A stretch of DNA of 64,000 nt from Portunus trituberculatus (GCF_017591435.1 NC_059300.1:22894549-22958548), one strand, 5' to 3'. Counted from the first letter of the stretch, positions 33,667 to 45,299 are shown. The notes: generated by a model not told the origin, from the sequence alone. A program made the numbers and translations.

Positions 33667-35489
33667 TTATAAATTCCTTCCACTTTTCATTTGCTCCTTA
33701 GCACTCTTGAATTTCATCCAATTTGTCTCTTGAAAGAATTTCTTTAGGTTTCCAAAATCTGTCTTGGCATAATTCCATCTTCCCACTTTATATTCTTCAT
33801 TTCTTCTAGATTTCTCTTCATCTATCACCTTGAACTCCAAAACTGCATGATCACTCTTTGCTAAAGGGCACTCCACCCTCATCTCCTCAATGACCATTGG
33901 CTCTGTACTAAAGACCAAGTCCAGTCTTGACGATGCTCCTCTCCTCCAAACCTAGTATCTTCTTTGACCCACTGAGTTAACACATTTTCCATTGCCAGTG
34001 TCAATAGTGTATTTCCCATGTTGTCTCTGATCCTTCCATTGACCAGTCCTCCCAACACACCTCTTTACAATTAAAATCTCCCATCATTATAGTTCGTTCA
34101 CAGCCACCCAACATTTCTTCCAGACATGTTCCTGTATCATTTATCATTTCTTCATATTCCTGTACTGACCATGCATTTGTCTTAGGTGGTACGTACACCA
34201 CTATGTAGTGCCTCTTTTTCCTTCATTAGTTTCTGCTCTGATCTTTAGCACTTCTGCCTTTCCCATACCTTCTTTCACTTGATCCACCTTTATATCTTTT
34301 TTAACCAGCAACATCACTCCTCCTCCCATCTTACCTACTCTATTTCTTTTCCAAACATTATATTTCCCTTCTCCAACCATCATCAGGTCTTCTCCCTCTC
34401 TCAGTTTTGTTTCAGTAAGACCCACAATATCTGGGTTCTTGTCCCTCAAGTAATCGTTGAGTTCTAAAATCCCTGATATCACTCCATTTATGTTGGAATA
34501 CATTACATTCCGCTCATACGTAAGTTTCTTTAGTCCTTTCTTGCTGTACTTTTCTGGGTTATGAACCACTTCCTCAGTCTCATATCCAAGATTCTCCAGA
34601 AAACTCTTTCTTCTCCTCTTCTGTCCTCTCTTCATTTTTTTCAAAGCCTCCTTTCTCAACTCATTTAACATTTCTCTTTCCTTTTCACCGAGATCTCTTC
34701 TCAACCAAATCTTCCTTGTTGTTTCCTGCTGGGCTAGCCTCCATGACTTCTCCACCAATTCATCTACATCCTTTTGTGACTTAAGTTTGATTCTTATTGG
34801 CCTCATACCTTCTCTTGTGAACTTTCCAATTCTATGGAAGTCCTCTATTTCTTGTACTAGGTCTTTTCCTCCTCCTGCACCACATTAATGATATTATTTA
34901 TCACCTTTTTATGTTTTTCTCTCTCCATTTTACTCGGTGTCTTATCCTCCTCCACACCAAATATCACCACACATCTCTTTTGTCTACAGTTTCCTCACCA
35001 ATGTCTCATTTGATTTAATAACCTTCACCACTTTCTCAGCAATCTTCTCTTCTATGATCTGTTGATCTATAATTTCAGCAAGGCCCAAAGTTTTCTCCCA
35101 GACTCTTTGATTTCCTTTTCCAGACTTGCAACTTTGTAATTTACCTCCTTTCTTTCCACTTCCTGACTTTTTTCCATTCAGCCTGCTTCTCCATCACTTT
35201 TCCTAGAGATTCTCCACATTTTTCGCAATTCACTTTAATTAGCTTAACTTCCTCTTTCAGTGCTTCATTTTCCTTCTTCATATCGGCACACTCTTCATTA
35301 CATTGTCATAACTCGTTTCCAGGCCCCATACTTTTCAAACAGTGTTTCAATTTTACCTTCCAACTCCAGAATTTTCTTCACATAAGCGCTCTTCTCCATT
35401 ATTCCTTGAAATCCTGTGAAGTCTGATTCATCTTTCGAGTTCACGGCCGCCATGTTGCGCAGATGTAAACAAACCAGCTGATGGCTCAA
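33667..35489 (-). pseudogene. LINE A5 ORF1 and endonuclease remnants
   Basis: ORF1 starts at MAAVNSKDESDFTGFQGIME (ATG at 35453, A at -3 and G at +4) with a coiled coil, and is frameshifted near 35330. The 201-residue frame 34806-34201 fuses MRPIRIKLKSQKDVDELVEK of ORF1 with SNINGVISGILELNDYL and TETKLREGEDLM of the endonuclease, because a lost base joins two overlapping reading frames. Further endonuclease parts are YVPPKTNAWSVQEYEEMI with GDFNCKEV (34201-34001) and CPLAKSDHAVLEF (33918-33667). Confidence 0.8.
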
Positions 35490-37622
35490 ACGCAGGCTAT
35501 AGTTTATATTTACCTTCCCTGGACATTATTTTGCTAATCAACAGTTAACATGACTATATGGAGACGGGACAAACATTACCAGCTCCTTTCCCACCTTGGT
35601 TACTCTTGTGTATTTACCTAATTGTATTTACCTAATTGTAACATACGGAAAAGAGCTATGCTCGTGTTGTCCCGTCTCCATATCTATTAATGTCCAGCTT
35701 TTTCTTAAAATCATGAATATTCCTTGCGTTGACCACTTCCACGTCTAAACTATTCCATGCTTCCACCCTTCTATGAGGGAAGCTATATTTTTCACATCTC
35801 TCCTATAAGTGGCCATTTTAGTTTTTCCCATGCCCTCTCGACATTCTTCCATTCCACATACACAGATCTTCCCTATCCATTTTTCCATGCCAATCATCAC
35901 TCTGTATATTGCTATCAGGTCTCCCTTTCTCTTCTGTTTTCCAGGGTTGGAAGTTGCATTCTTTTCAGTCTGTCTTCATAAGTCAAATCTCTTAAGTCAG
36001 GCACCATTTTCGTTGCAGCCCTCTGTACTTTCTCTAGTTTCCTTATGTGTTTCTTTAAGTTCGAGCCCACTGTATTGTTGCATATTCAAGCCTCGGTCTT
36101 ATCATTGCAGTAATTATTTTCTTCATCATTTCTTCATCTAGATATACGAACGCCACTCTTATGTTCCTCAATAAGTTCAATACTTCTCCAATTATTTTGT
36201 TTATATGTCTCTCTGGCGATAGGTCATTGGTAATTGTCACCCCAAGGTCTTTTCTTCATGACTGGTTTTATGTCTTCATTTCCTATCTTGTACATACTCC
36301 TGATTCTTCTTTCACTCTTGCCAAACTCTATTTTCTTGCATTTTGTCGTGTTGAACTCCATTTGCCATGTACAGCTCCATTTCCATATTCTGTCCAAGTC
36401 TTCCTGGAGTAGTTCGCAATCTTTGTCACATCTCACTTTTCGTAACAATTTTGCATCGTCTGCAAATAGGCTCACATAACTGGACACCCCATCCACCATG
36501 TCATTTATGTAGACTGCGAACATTACTGGTGCCAACACTGATCCCTGTGGAACTCCACTCTCCACCAATCCCCATTCTGATGGTCTGTCCTTAATTATTG
36601 TTCTCATTTCTCTTCCTACCAAAAGTCTTCCATCCATTTTAGTAAACTGCCATGCACTCCTCCTACCATTTCAAGTTTCCAGATCAGTCTCTGGTGTGGT
36701 ACCTTATCAAAGGCCTTTTTTAAATCCAGATATATTCCATCAGCCCAACCATCTCTTTCCTGTATTACATCTATCACCCTCGAATAGTAACATATCAGGT
36801 TTGTCGTGCATGAACGCCCTTTCCTAAAACCAAATTGACACTCACAAAGTATGTCATTTTTCTCCAAGAAGTCTGTCCATCTAGTCTTCACCACCCTCTC
36901 ACACATCTTAGCTACCACACTTGTAAGTGACACTGGTCTATAGTTCAATGGGTCTCTCTTGTTACCTGATTTATAGATTGGGACAATGTTAGCTCTTTTC
37001 CAGTCTTGGGGCACTACACCTTCCCTTAATGAGGCATCAATTACTTCACAAACTTTTTCTGCCAATTGCTCCTGCATTCTCTTAAAATCCATCCTGATAC
37101 CCCATCAGGTCCCACAGCTTTTCTCACTTCTAAACTCCCCATCATGTTCTTGATCTCCTCCACCGTTACTTGAAACTCCTTCATAATCCCTTTCTGTTCC
37201 ATTACCAGTGGTTTGTCAAAAGCAGTCTCCTTTGTGAATACCTTCCGAAAGCATCCATTCATAGCCTCTGCCATTTCCTGGGATCTTCACTGCATACTCC
37301 ATTTACTTCTAAACTTTCAATACTTTCTCTATTTTTGATGTTGTTGTTCACATGTCTGTAAAAAAGCCTTGGTTGGTCTTTACATTTATCAATTATATCC
37401 TTTTCTTGTTTCTTTCTTTCTTCTCTTCTAATCAACACATATTCATTTCTTGCTCTTTTGTAACTTTCCCACTGCTTAATCCGTCTTTTCCTTCTCCACC
37501 TCTTCCATGCATCCTCTTTTCTTGTTCTAGCCTTTTCACATCTATCGTTAAACCAGTCCTGCTTTCCAACTTCTCTATGTTGTCTTATTGGTACAAATTT
37601 TTCTCACCTTCTTTGTATATTT

Positions 37623-38225
37623 TTATAAATTCCTTCCACTTTTCATTTGCTCCTTAGCACTCTTGAATTTCATCCAATTTGTCTCTTGAAAGAATTTCTT
37701 TAGGTTTCCAAAATCTGTCTTGGCATAATTCCATCTTCCCACTTTATATTCTTCATTTCTTCTAGATTTCTCTTCATCTATCACCTTGAACTCCAAAACT
37801 GCATGATCACTCTTTGCTAAAGGGCACTCCACCCTCATCTCCTCAATGACCATTGGCTCTGTACTAAAGACCAAGTCCAGTCTTGACGATGCTCCCTCTC
37901 CTCCAAACCTAGTATCTTCTTTGACCCACTGAGTTAACACATTTTCCATTGCCAGTGTCAATAGTGTATTTCCCCATGTTGTCTCTGATCCTTCCATTGA
38001 CCAGTCCTCCCAACACACCTCTTTACAATTAAAATCTCCCATCATTATAGTTCGTTCACAGCCACCCAACATTTCTTCCAGACATGTTCCTGTATCACTT
38101 ATCATTTCTTCATATTCCTGTACTGACCATGCATTTGTCTTAGGTGGTACGTACACCACTATGTAGTGCCTCTTTTTTCCTTCATTAGTTTCTGCTCTGA
38201 TCTTTAGCACTTCTGCCTTTCCCAT
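37623..38225 (-). CDS. LINE A6 endonuclease C-terminal two thirds
   Basis: The 200-residue frame covers VVYVPPKTNAWSVQEYEEMI, CERTIMMGDFNCKEVCWEDW, LTQWVKEDTRFGGEGASSRL, DLVFSTEPMVIEEMRVECPL and AKSDHAVLEFKVIDEEKSRR. These include the DFN and SDH blocks of an APE-type endonuclease that nicks target DNA to prime reverse transcription. The N-terminal part with TETKLREGEDL is in the overlapping frame 38527-38204. If these LINEs do choose (AC)n sites, this domain is the first place to look for the specificity. Confidence 0.88.
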   Translation of the reverse strand: MGKAEVLKIRAETNEGKKRHYIVVYVPPKTNAWSVQEYEEMISDTGTCLEEMLGGCERTIMMGDFNCKEVCWEDWSMEGSETTWGNTLLTLAMENVLTQWVKEDTRFGGEGASSRLDLVFSTEPMVIEEMRVECPLAKSDHAVLEFKVIDEEKSRRNEEYKVGRWNYAKTDFGNLKKFFQETNWMKFKSAKEQMKSGRNL

Positions 38226-39028
38226 ACCTTTTTCACTTGATCCACCTTTATATCTTTTTTAACCAGCAACATCACTCCTCCTCCCATCTTACCTACTCTA
38301 TTTCTTTTCCAAACGTTATATTTCCCTTCTCCAACCTTCATCAGGTCTTCTCCCTCTCTCAGTTTTGTTTCAGTAAGACCCACAATATCTGGGTTCTTGT
38401 CCCTCAAGTAATCGTTGAGTTCTAAAATCCCCGATATCACTCCATTTATGTTGGAATACATTACATTTCGCTCATATGTAAGTTTCTTTAGTCCTTTCTT
38501 GCTGTACTTTTCTGGGTTATGAACCACTTCCTCAGTCTCATATCCAAGATTCTCCAGAAAAACTCTTTCTTCTCTTCTTCTGTCCTCTCTTCATTTTTTT
38601 CAAAGCCTCCTTTCTCAACTCATTTAACATTTCTCTTTCCTTTTCACCGAGATCTCTTCTCAACCAAATCTTCCTTGTTGTTTCCTGCTGGGCTAGCCTC
38701 CATGACTTCTCCACCAATTCATCTACATCCTTTTGTGACTTAAGTTTGATTCTTATTGGCCTCATACCTTCTCTTGTGAACTTTCCAATTCTATGGAAGT
38801 CCTCTATTTCTTGTACTAGGTCTTTTCCTCCTCCTGCACCACATTAATGATATTATTTATCACCTTTTTATGTTTTCTCTCTCTCCATTTTACTCGGTGT
38901 CTTATCCTCCTCCACACCAAATATCACCACACATCTCTTTTTGTCTACAGTTTCCCTCACCAATGTCTCATTTGACTTAATAACCTTCACCACTTTCTCA
39001 GCTATCTTCTCTTCTATGATCTGTTGAT

Positions 39029-39418
39029 CTATAATTTCAGCAAGGCCCAAAGTTTTCTCCCTGACTCTTTGATTTCCTTTTCCAGACTTGCAACTTTGTA
39101 ATTTACCTCCTTTCTTTCCACTTCCTGACTTTTTTTCCATTCAGCCTGCTTCTCCATCACTTTTCCTAGAGATTCTCCACATTTTTCGCAATTCACTTTA
39201 ATTAGCTTAACTTCCTCTTTCAGTGCTGCATTTTCCTTCTTCATATCGGCACAGTCTTTCTTTACATTGTCATAACTCGTTTCCAGGCCCTCATACTTTT
39301 CAAACAGTTTTTCAATTTTACCTTCTAACTCCAGAATTTTCTTCACATAAGCGCTCTTCTCCATTATTCCTTGAAACCCTGTGAAGTCTGATTCCTCTTT
39401 CGAGTTCACGGCCGCCAT
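39029..39418 (-). CDS. LINE A6 ORF1 N-terminal half (coiled coil)
   Basis: It starts at MAAVNSKEESDFTGFQGIME and runs through KKILELEGKIEKLFEKYEGL, DCADMKKENAALKEEVKLI and EVERKEVNYKVASLEKEIKE, a strong coiled-coil pattern. The ATG at 39418 sits in a good initiation context (CAACATGG), and the start is supported by the same start in A5 and A8. An upstream in-frame ATG exists but is in the 5' UTR of the family. The frame changes near 39060, and the RRM-like half follows at 39140-38538 with KKRCVVIFGVEEDKTPSK and RPIRIKLKSQKDVDELVEK. Confidence 0.78.
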   Translation of the reverse strand: MAAVNSKEESDFTGFQGIMEKSAYVKKILELEGKIEKLFEKYEGLETSYDNVKKDCADMKKENAALKEEVKLIKVNCEKCGESLGKVMEKQAEWKKSQEVERKEVNYKVASLEKEIKESGRKLWALLKL

Positions 39419-39642
39419 GTTGCGCAGACGTAAACAAACCAGCTGATGGCTCAAACGCAGGCTACAGTTTATATTTACCTTCACTGGACATTATTTTGCT
39501 AATCAACAGTTAACATGACTATATGGAGACGGGACAAACATTACCAGCTCCTTTCCCACCTTGGTTACTCTTAGGCAATGGTAACTGTAGAATTATAGAT
39601 GATTGCTCTGGAGCTCAGCGACCACCTCCGCCATCATCGATG

Positions 39643-39799
<157 letters not shown>

Positions 39800-39861
39800 C
39801 AGTCTCTGACGAGACAGCCAGACGTTACCCTACGGAACGAGCTCAGAGCTCTGTGTGTCCT
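39800..39861 (-). mobile_element. SINE fragment (3' body)
   Basis: The stretch from CAGTCTCTGACGAGACAGCC to GAACGAGCTCAGAGCTC matches 1169-1230 of the SINE nearly base for base. The tRNA head is missing. GT repeats lie on the left. Confidence 0.85.
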
Positions 39862-40290
39862 GCATGACACAAGTCCTCTGTTCAATACCACAGCTCAAAA
39901 TGCTATTAGGATTGTTGCCCCTATGCCGTAAAAAGCTGATATAATAACAATAATCTCTTGATTGAGATAGAAGTAATAAACTATAGCATAATTTGGTCTC
40001 CCCTATAAAGTTTTCTACGTTTTCTATGATACTCAAGGACGGATTCTACCCGACGAGTCACGAGGAGTTGCTAGGTGTTTCCTACTTTTCTGTGAAAACT
40101 CAAGTAAGGCCCTTGTTATAGTATCTGGAGCCCTCATGATGGCAACACTAAGTGGGGAGGAGTCACAAGAGCAGGTCTGAAGGGAAACGTGCCACAAAAA
40201 TTCAAAACATTCCCCGCGAAATTTCATGATTATATAAGCGATCGCCGCGTCACAGTACTTGAGGCTTGATTATATAGCGATCGCTGCAGT
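39862..40290. other. Unassigned segment with two GCGATCGC palindromes
   Basis: No coding motif. GATTATATA(A)GCGATCGC occurs twice (about 40209-40226 and 40247-40266), and the segment ends GCAGTTTAAGGGTTAA at 40276-40291, similar to piggyBac-type right ends (AAAGGGTTAA at 18421) and to GCAGTTAAAGGGTTAA near 48150-48165. It may be the right part of a piggyBac-like MITE whose left end was not found. Confidence 0.4.
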
Positions 40291-40878
40291 TTAAGGGTTA
40301 AAACAAAACTGAAAAAAGAGATGCATGTCAACTTTAAAGAGGAGGGATATAATACCTGGAGGAGGGACAGAAAGGATAAAGAGGGAGGAGGAGTGGTAAT
40401 AATGGTTCGTGATAATATATGTGTGGAGGATGTGCAATATGGTGAAGAAGGTAGAAAGGGTACAGAGGCTGGCAACAAGGATGGTACCAGGACTAAGAGA
40501 GTTAGACTATGAGGAAAGACTGAGGAAGCTGGGGCTGACCACATTAGAAGAGAGAAGAGCAAGAGGAGACACGATAACTATGTATAAATTGGTGAACAAG
40601 ACTGACATACTGAACAGAGTTGATAAAGGTGACCACAAGTAATCAGCTCCGAGGACATGGAAAAAAGCTAATGAAAGACATCTGTCTAAATGACGTGAGA
40701 AAATACAGTTTCCCGCATCGTAGCATTGATAAGTGGAATAAACTGAGCAGTGATGTCGTTGACACGCTGTGTGTCAATCAGATGAAAGAGAGATATGACA
40801 GGAATGGACAAGGAGACAGGACACATAGAGCTTAGCTAGGGCCCTGTAATACACAAATAGGTAAATACAAATAGGTAA

Positions 40879-40879
<1 letters not shown>
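40291..40879 (+). mobile_element. Chimeric LINE: family C endonuclease piece fused to family D 3' end
   Basis: 40291-40443 matches the C endonuclease (TKLKKEMHVNFKEEGYNTW with a GGGVVIMVRDNICVEDVQYG continuation). From about 40444 it is the D C-terminus (VERVQRLATRMVPGLRELDY; YSFPHRSIDKWNKLSSDV) and the D tail with two AAATAGGTAAATAC units, then (AC)n. The switch falls at a short shared GTGA. About 2 kb of intervening ORF2 is absent. Confidence 0.8.
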
Positions 40880-40955
<76 letters not shown>

Positions 40956-41010
40956 GCTCAATCAAACATTCCCAATACGTACAAAACATCTGTACTCTAG
41001 AGGATTCGTG

Positions 41011-41048
<38 letters not shown>

Positions 41049-41105
41049 AAAGCTCAATCAAACATTCCCAATACGTACAAAATATCTGTACAGAGGATTC
41101 GTGAC

Positions 41106-41143
<38 letters not shown>
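40880..41143. repeat. Compound (AC)n array with two copies of a ~60-bp unit
   Basis: AC runs at 40880-40953, 41014-41048 and 41108-41143 alternate with two units beginning AAGCTCAATCAAACATTCCC and ending GGATTCGTGACG (40954-41013 and 41049-41107). Unit 1 has an extra TCTAG. A third unit with AC repeats on its right lies at 45216-45274. Confidence 0.9.
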
Positions 41144-41145
<2 letters not shown>

Positions 41146-41393
41146 GCACCACTGCTGAGAGAGGAAGTCCTGAAGACGGCTCGTCTCCGGCTAAGGACCG
41201 GGGAAAGGGAGAAATTACCTATGGTGTTTGCAGGGCCCAGGTATCTCTGTGGGGTACAGTTAGTGTCCTGTTAGTGTCCTACTCTCGAAAAGTGCAGAAA
41301 GTGGGCCATTTTCAAGTGAAAATGGAGAGTGGTCCCTAATCGAAGAGTGTCGGCAGTGTTTTGTTTTGGCCGAAACAGCTGGCGATAACAATC

Positions 41394-42345
41394 ATGACGT
41401 CCACCCCTAGAAACATGAGAGACTTCGAGTGGTTTGTGACCACTCCAAGTGGACTAGATAAATTAGACATGGATTCAAGAATTCAGGCATTAGAAAGTAA
41501 GTTTCTAAATATTAGATCCATAGAAGAGAAGTTAGATAGAGTCATAGCGGAGAATGATACCTTCAAAAAATAAATCTACATGCTAACGAGAGAACAGAGC
41601 TACTGAAAGAGAAAGTGGAAATGGAAAAAGAAAATCAGCATCTAAGGAAACAATGTGACGAAATGAAGGCTAAATTACTTGAAATGGAAAAGAAAATATC
41701 CAAAGGTGACTTGGGGAAGGAGTGCCTCAACCTAATTGATGCCAAAATGAAGGAAGTGAAACATGAACACCACAAAGGACAGAAGTCCTTCAAAGAGATA
41801 ATGAAAAAGCAAGAAGAAGAAAATAAAGTGATTACACAGAGTTATATGGTTAAGGCTTTGAAGGAAAATGAGTATGTGGTAAGAGATATTGCTGAAAAAA
41901 AAAAAAAATGTGTGAGGAGAGTTTGAGTTTGAGAGAGGAAACTAACAGGAACTGGCAAGATAGGAAAGATAAGGAAAATGACAGGATTAAGTTTTTACTG
42001 AATAAGATCTCTGAGGAGGAAGAATACCTATATGCTGAGGTGGAGGAAAGTGTGAGACTAGGAGCTTTTGAAGAAGGCAAGAGTAGACCATTAAAATTGA
42101 AATTAAAGTCTCAGGTGGCAGCTGAGGCCTTGCTGAGGAGGGCCTGGAAACTTAAAGACTACGAGGAAACCAAAACAATTTACATAAGAAGAAATATGAC
42201 ACAGGAGGAAAGAATGAAAATGAAAGAGCTTGGAACTGAAGTGAGAGAGAAGAATGAGGAAAGAACCGAGGAGGAAAAGACCAAGTTTTTTTGGAGGATG
42301 AGAAATGGGAGGCTGAAGAAGTGGTGGGTAAAACAGACGGAATAG
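41394..42345 (+). pseudogene. LINE D2 ORF1
   Basis: It starts MTSTPRNMRDFEWFVTTPSG and continues through SKFLNIRSIEEKLDRVIAEN to a stop at 41573. The coiled coil resumes at 41615 with MEMEKENQHLRKQCDEMKAK and KHEHHKGQKSFKEIMKKQEE. A poly(A) stretch at 41898-41910 shifts the frame. The C-terminal half (41908-42345) has VEESVRLGAFEEGKSRPLKL, KLKSQVAAEALLRRAWKLKD and KTIYIRRNMTQEERMKMKEL. Same architecture as D1 ORF1. Confidence 0.8.
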
Positions 42346-43164
42346 ACAGTATACTGACTGAAACATGGAAGAAAGAGATTAGGAATGGAATTCAAGTGAC
42401 ATACACGAATATAGATGGATTTCTGTCTAAAAGGCTAGAATGTATGGATTACCTAAGAAACAGTGAATCAGACATAATGTGTCTGGTGGAAACAAAGTTA
42501 AGGCCCGAAATAAAGCTAGATTGGTTTGATGTAAAACACTACAAAGTATGGAGAAATGATAGGAAGAATAAAGGAGGTGGTGGTATAATGGTTTTTACTA
42601 AGAAGGATCTGATAGTGAAGGAGGTGAACTTTAGTAAGGGAAATGAGGAAGTGATAAGTATGCTTATAACAGATGGTAAGAGGGACATTAATATAATAAC
42701 AGTATACATACCACCCAGAACCAGTGCTTGGAACTATGAACAGTATCAAGTGGTGATGAGAAATACTCTAGACAGAATGAAACAGGAACTCACCAGAAAG
42801 GATAGAGTGATGATAGTCGGGACTTTAATTGTAAGAAATAGTGTGGGAAGACTACGAAGTGGTGAATGGTGGTGAGTGGGCAGAGGAATTGTTAAATGTA
42901 GCAACAAATAACTTGATGACACAGTGGGTGAGATCACCAACAAGGTGCAGGGGACAGGATGTTGCAGCGAGGTTGGATTTGGTATTTACCAGGGGCATCT
43001 CCCTAAAAGAGGAAATTGAACATGAATGTCCCTTGGCGAAAAGCGACCATGATGTCCTAAGATTTGAGCTGGATACGGAATCAAGCACGGAAAAGAGTGT
43101 GGAGCACAGGGAGGAAAAATTAAATTATGTCAGGGCAAATTATAACCATATAAGAGTTCTTTAA
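42291..43164 (+). pseudogene. LINE D2 endonuclease
   Basis: The first frame (42291-42875) has VTYTNIDGFLSKRLECMDYL, CLVETKLRPEIKLDWFDVK, GGGGIMVFTKKDLIVKEVN and TVYIPPRTSAWNYEQYQVV. The DFN site is altered: the DNA reads VGTLIVRN where the family has VGDFNCKE, reflecting base loss near 42820. The second frame (42841-43164) has ARLDLVFTRGISLKEEIEHE and CPLAKSDHDVLRFELD with the SDH block. The start overlaps the end of ORF1 by about 50 nt. Confidence 0.85.
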
Positions 43165-43186
43165 TGAAATTGACCAGGAAGGGGAT

Positions 43187-43978
43187 TTGCAATTGAAATA
43201 TGATAAATTTATGGATTTATATAACTCTGCTGTGAAAAAGTTTGTGCCATATCACAGAAAGAGGACTTTAAATAATAAGCAGTGGTTTAATAGAAATTGT
43301 GAAGAAGCAAAAAAGAACAAAGAAAAGGCATGGAAGAAACTTAAGAAAAACAGTGAAGTATTATCAAGAGAAGTCTACAAAACAGCAAGGAATAGATATG
43401 TTGAAGTAAGGAGAACAGCACAAAAGGAATATGAACAGAGGGTGGTGGAAAACTGTGATAGTGACCCTAAAATGTTTTACAAATTCATAAATGGAAAACT
43501 AAATAAAAGGGAGGCAATAGAAAAAGTAAAAGTTGGGGAAGAAGTATATGAGGATGCTAGAGATATAGCTGAAATATTGAACAACAACTTTTGCAAAGTG
43601 TTTACAAAGGAGGAGCATTTTACAGGAGAAAGGCCTATGGAAATAAAGCAAATGCAGGACATCATGGTTACTAAAGATATAAGGAAAATTATAAGTAACT
43701 TGAATATTAACAAATCAATGGGGCCTGATGGCATATCTGGGAGGTTGCTGAAAGAATGTAAAGATCAACTGTTGAACCCCATATTTGATATTGTGGAAAT
43801 CTCCATACGAACAGGAATAGTCCCGAAAGAGTGGAAAAGAGCTGATATTGTGCCTATATATAAGAATGAAAGTAGAATGGAACCGTTAAATTACAGACCA
43901 GTATCGCTGACTAGTATATTGTGCAAAGTATGTGAAGAAGTAATTAAAGCAAAATGGAGTGAGTATCTAGAAAGTTAA
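43187..43978 (+). CDS. LINE D2 ORF2: linker and RT blocks 0-2
   Basis: The 263-residue frame reads MQLKYDKFMDLYNSAVKKFV, QWFNRNCEEAKKNKEKAWKK, a basic linker, FYKFINGKLNKREAIEKVK, NKSMGPDGISGRLLKECKDQ, EWKRADIVPIYKNESRMEPL and NYRPVSLTSILCKVCEEVIK, and stops at a TAA (43976) in place of the EN codons of family D. Without that stop the sequence continues with RQFGFRKRRSCISNLLCFYS. It is the N-terminal half of the RT in an antisense intronic LINE. Confidence 0.85.
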   Translation: MQLKYDKFMDLYNSAVKKFVPYHRKRTLNNKQWFNRNCEEAKKNKEKAWKKLKKNSEVLSREVYKTARNRYVEVRRTAQKEYEQRVVENCDSDPKMFYKFINGKLNKREAIEKVKVGEEVYEDARDIAEILNNNFCKVFTKEEHFTGERPMEIKQMQDIMVTKDIRKIISNLNINKSMGPDGISGRLLKECKDQLLNPIFDIVEISIRTGIVPKEWKRADIVPIYKNESRMEPLNYRPVSLTSILCKVCEEVIKAKWSEYLES

Positions 43979-45185
43979 AACATTCTGAGAGAAAGGCAGT
44001 TTGGTTTCAGAAAAAGAAGATCGTGCATTTCCAATTTATTATGTTTTTATTCAAGAGTGACTGACATACTACAACATAGAGAGGGATGGGTGGATGCTAT
44101 TTACCTGGACTTGAGAAAGCCCTTTGATAAAGTGCCACACAATAGATTGATGTGGAAACTAAAGAAGATTGGAGGAGTAAGTGATAAACTAGCAAAATGG
44201 ATGGAAAATTACTTAGTGGGAAGAGAAATGTGAAGAGTGGTGAAAGGAAAGAAGTCAGAGTGGAAAAAGGTAACCAGTGGATTTCCACAAGGGTCAGTGC
44301 TTGGTCCCATCATGTTTTTTATTTATGTTAATGATATGCCAGTAGGAATTGACAGTTACATGAATATGTTCGCAGACGATACTAAAATTATGAGGAGAGT
44401 AAAGAATGTGAAAAATTGTAACAAGTTACAGGAAGATCTTGATAAAATATATGAGTGGAGTAAAGAGTGGCAGATGGAATTTAATAAAAACAAGAGCCAT
44501 GTTATGAAAATGGGAAGAAGTAGATATAGACCAAACAGGGATTACAGACTGGGTGATGAGAAAATTGAAGAGACCAATGAGGAGAAAGACTTAGGAGTAA
44601 CCGTGCAAAACACTTTGTCACCGGAGAAACACATTAACAAGATAGTTGGGCAAAACATATAACATGCTTCAAAATATTGGTCTTTCATTCCACTACCTAG
44701 ATGAAGGAATGATGAAGAAGATACTATGCACTTTAATAAGACCCCAGTTAGAATATGCAGCTTGCGTCTGGTCACCGCACATCAAGAAAAATGTGAAGGT
44801 GGAAAGGGTACAGAGACTGGCAACAAGGATGGTACCAGGATTCAAGGAGTTAGACTATGAGGAAAGACTGAGGGAGCTGGGACTGACCACATTAGAAGAG
44901 AGAAGAACAAGGGGTGACATAATAACTATGTACAAATTGGTGAACAAGATTGAGATATTGGACAGAGAATTAATAAAGGTGACCACAAGTAATCATCTCC
45001 GAGGACATGGAAAGAAACTAATAAAAGACATCTGTCCAAATGATGTGAGAAAGTACAGTTTCCCGCATCGTAGTATTGATAAGTGGAATAAACTGAGCAG
45101 TGATGTCGTTGACGCAGTGTGTGTCAATCAGATGAAAGAGAGATATGACAGGAGTGGCCAAGGAGGCAGGACACAGAGAGCTTAG
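43979..45185 (+). pseudogene. LINE D2 ORF2: RT palm, thumb and C-terminus
   Basis: After the stop at 43976 the frame continues through YLDLRKPFDKVPHNRLMWKL (motif A; A-to-P change after K), another stop near 44232, SGFPQGSVLGPIMFFIYVND (motif B, with F for the usual V), NMFADDTKIMRRV (motif C) and NEEKDLGVTVQNTLSPEKH. A frame change near 44650 leads to LEYAACVWSPHIKKNVK and KYSFPHRSIDKWNKLSSDV. The catalytic aspartates are kept but the protein is broken at three points. Confidence 0.88.
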
Positions 45186-45215
45186 CTCAGGCCCTGTAAA
45201 CAAATAGGTAAACAC

Positions 45216-45299
45216 AAAGCTCAATCAAACATACCCAATACGTACAAAACATCCATACAGAGGATTTGTGACGGACACACACACACACACACACACACA
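45216..45299. repeat. Third copy of the ~60-bp AC-flanked unit plus (AC)n
   Basis: AAAGCTCAATCAAACATACC to GGATTTGTGACGG (45216-45274) is a diverged copy of the units at 40954 and 41049, followed by a short AC run to 45299 and then LINE A7. Confidence 0.85.

Larger units (their letters stand above)
31652..35607 (-). mobile_element. LINE family A, copy A5, nearly full length
   Basis: It has tail, thumb (32284-31958), intact RT frame (33321-32281), linker, endonuclease pieces (34201-33667; 34527-34201), ORF1 C-terminal region (34806 onward), ORF1 N-terminus at 35453, and 5' UTR to about 35607, where the tail of A6 begins directly. Compared with A6 and A8 it lacks the last 75 or so bases of the 5' end. 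Subfamily I by most SNPs, but with the CTCTATTTTC state otherwise seen in subfamily II. Confidence 0.9.
41144..45215 (+). mobile_element. LINE family D, copy D2, near full length, plus strand
   Basis: The 5' end at 41144 follows (AC)n and contains CTGAGAGAGGA and TCGTCTCCGGCT as in D1. ORF1 starts at 41394 and runs in pieces to 42345. Endonuclease is at 42291-43164, linker and RT N-terminus at 43187-43978, RT palm at 44237-44662 and C-terminus at 44646-45185. The tail GGCCCTGTAAACAAATAGGT has a single motif and leads into the ~60-bp unit. It is antisense to the formin gene. Confidence 0.92.

Noticed and set aside
40954..41143. CRISPR-like array of unit and spacer
   Set aside because: The spacers are AC microsatellites and the units are about 60 bp and not palindromic. 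The window is eukaryotic and no cas genes are present.
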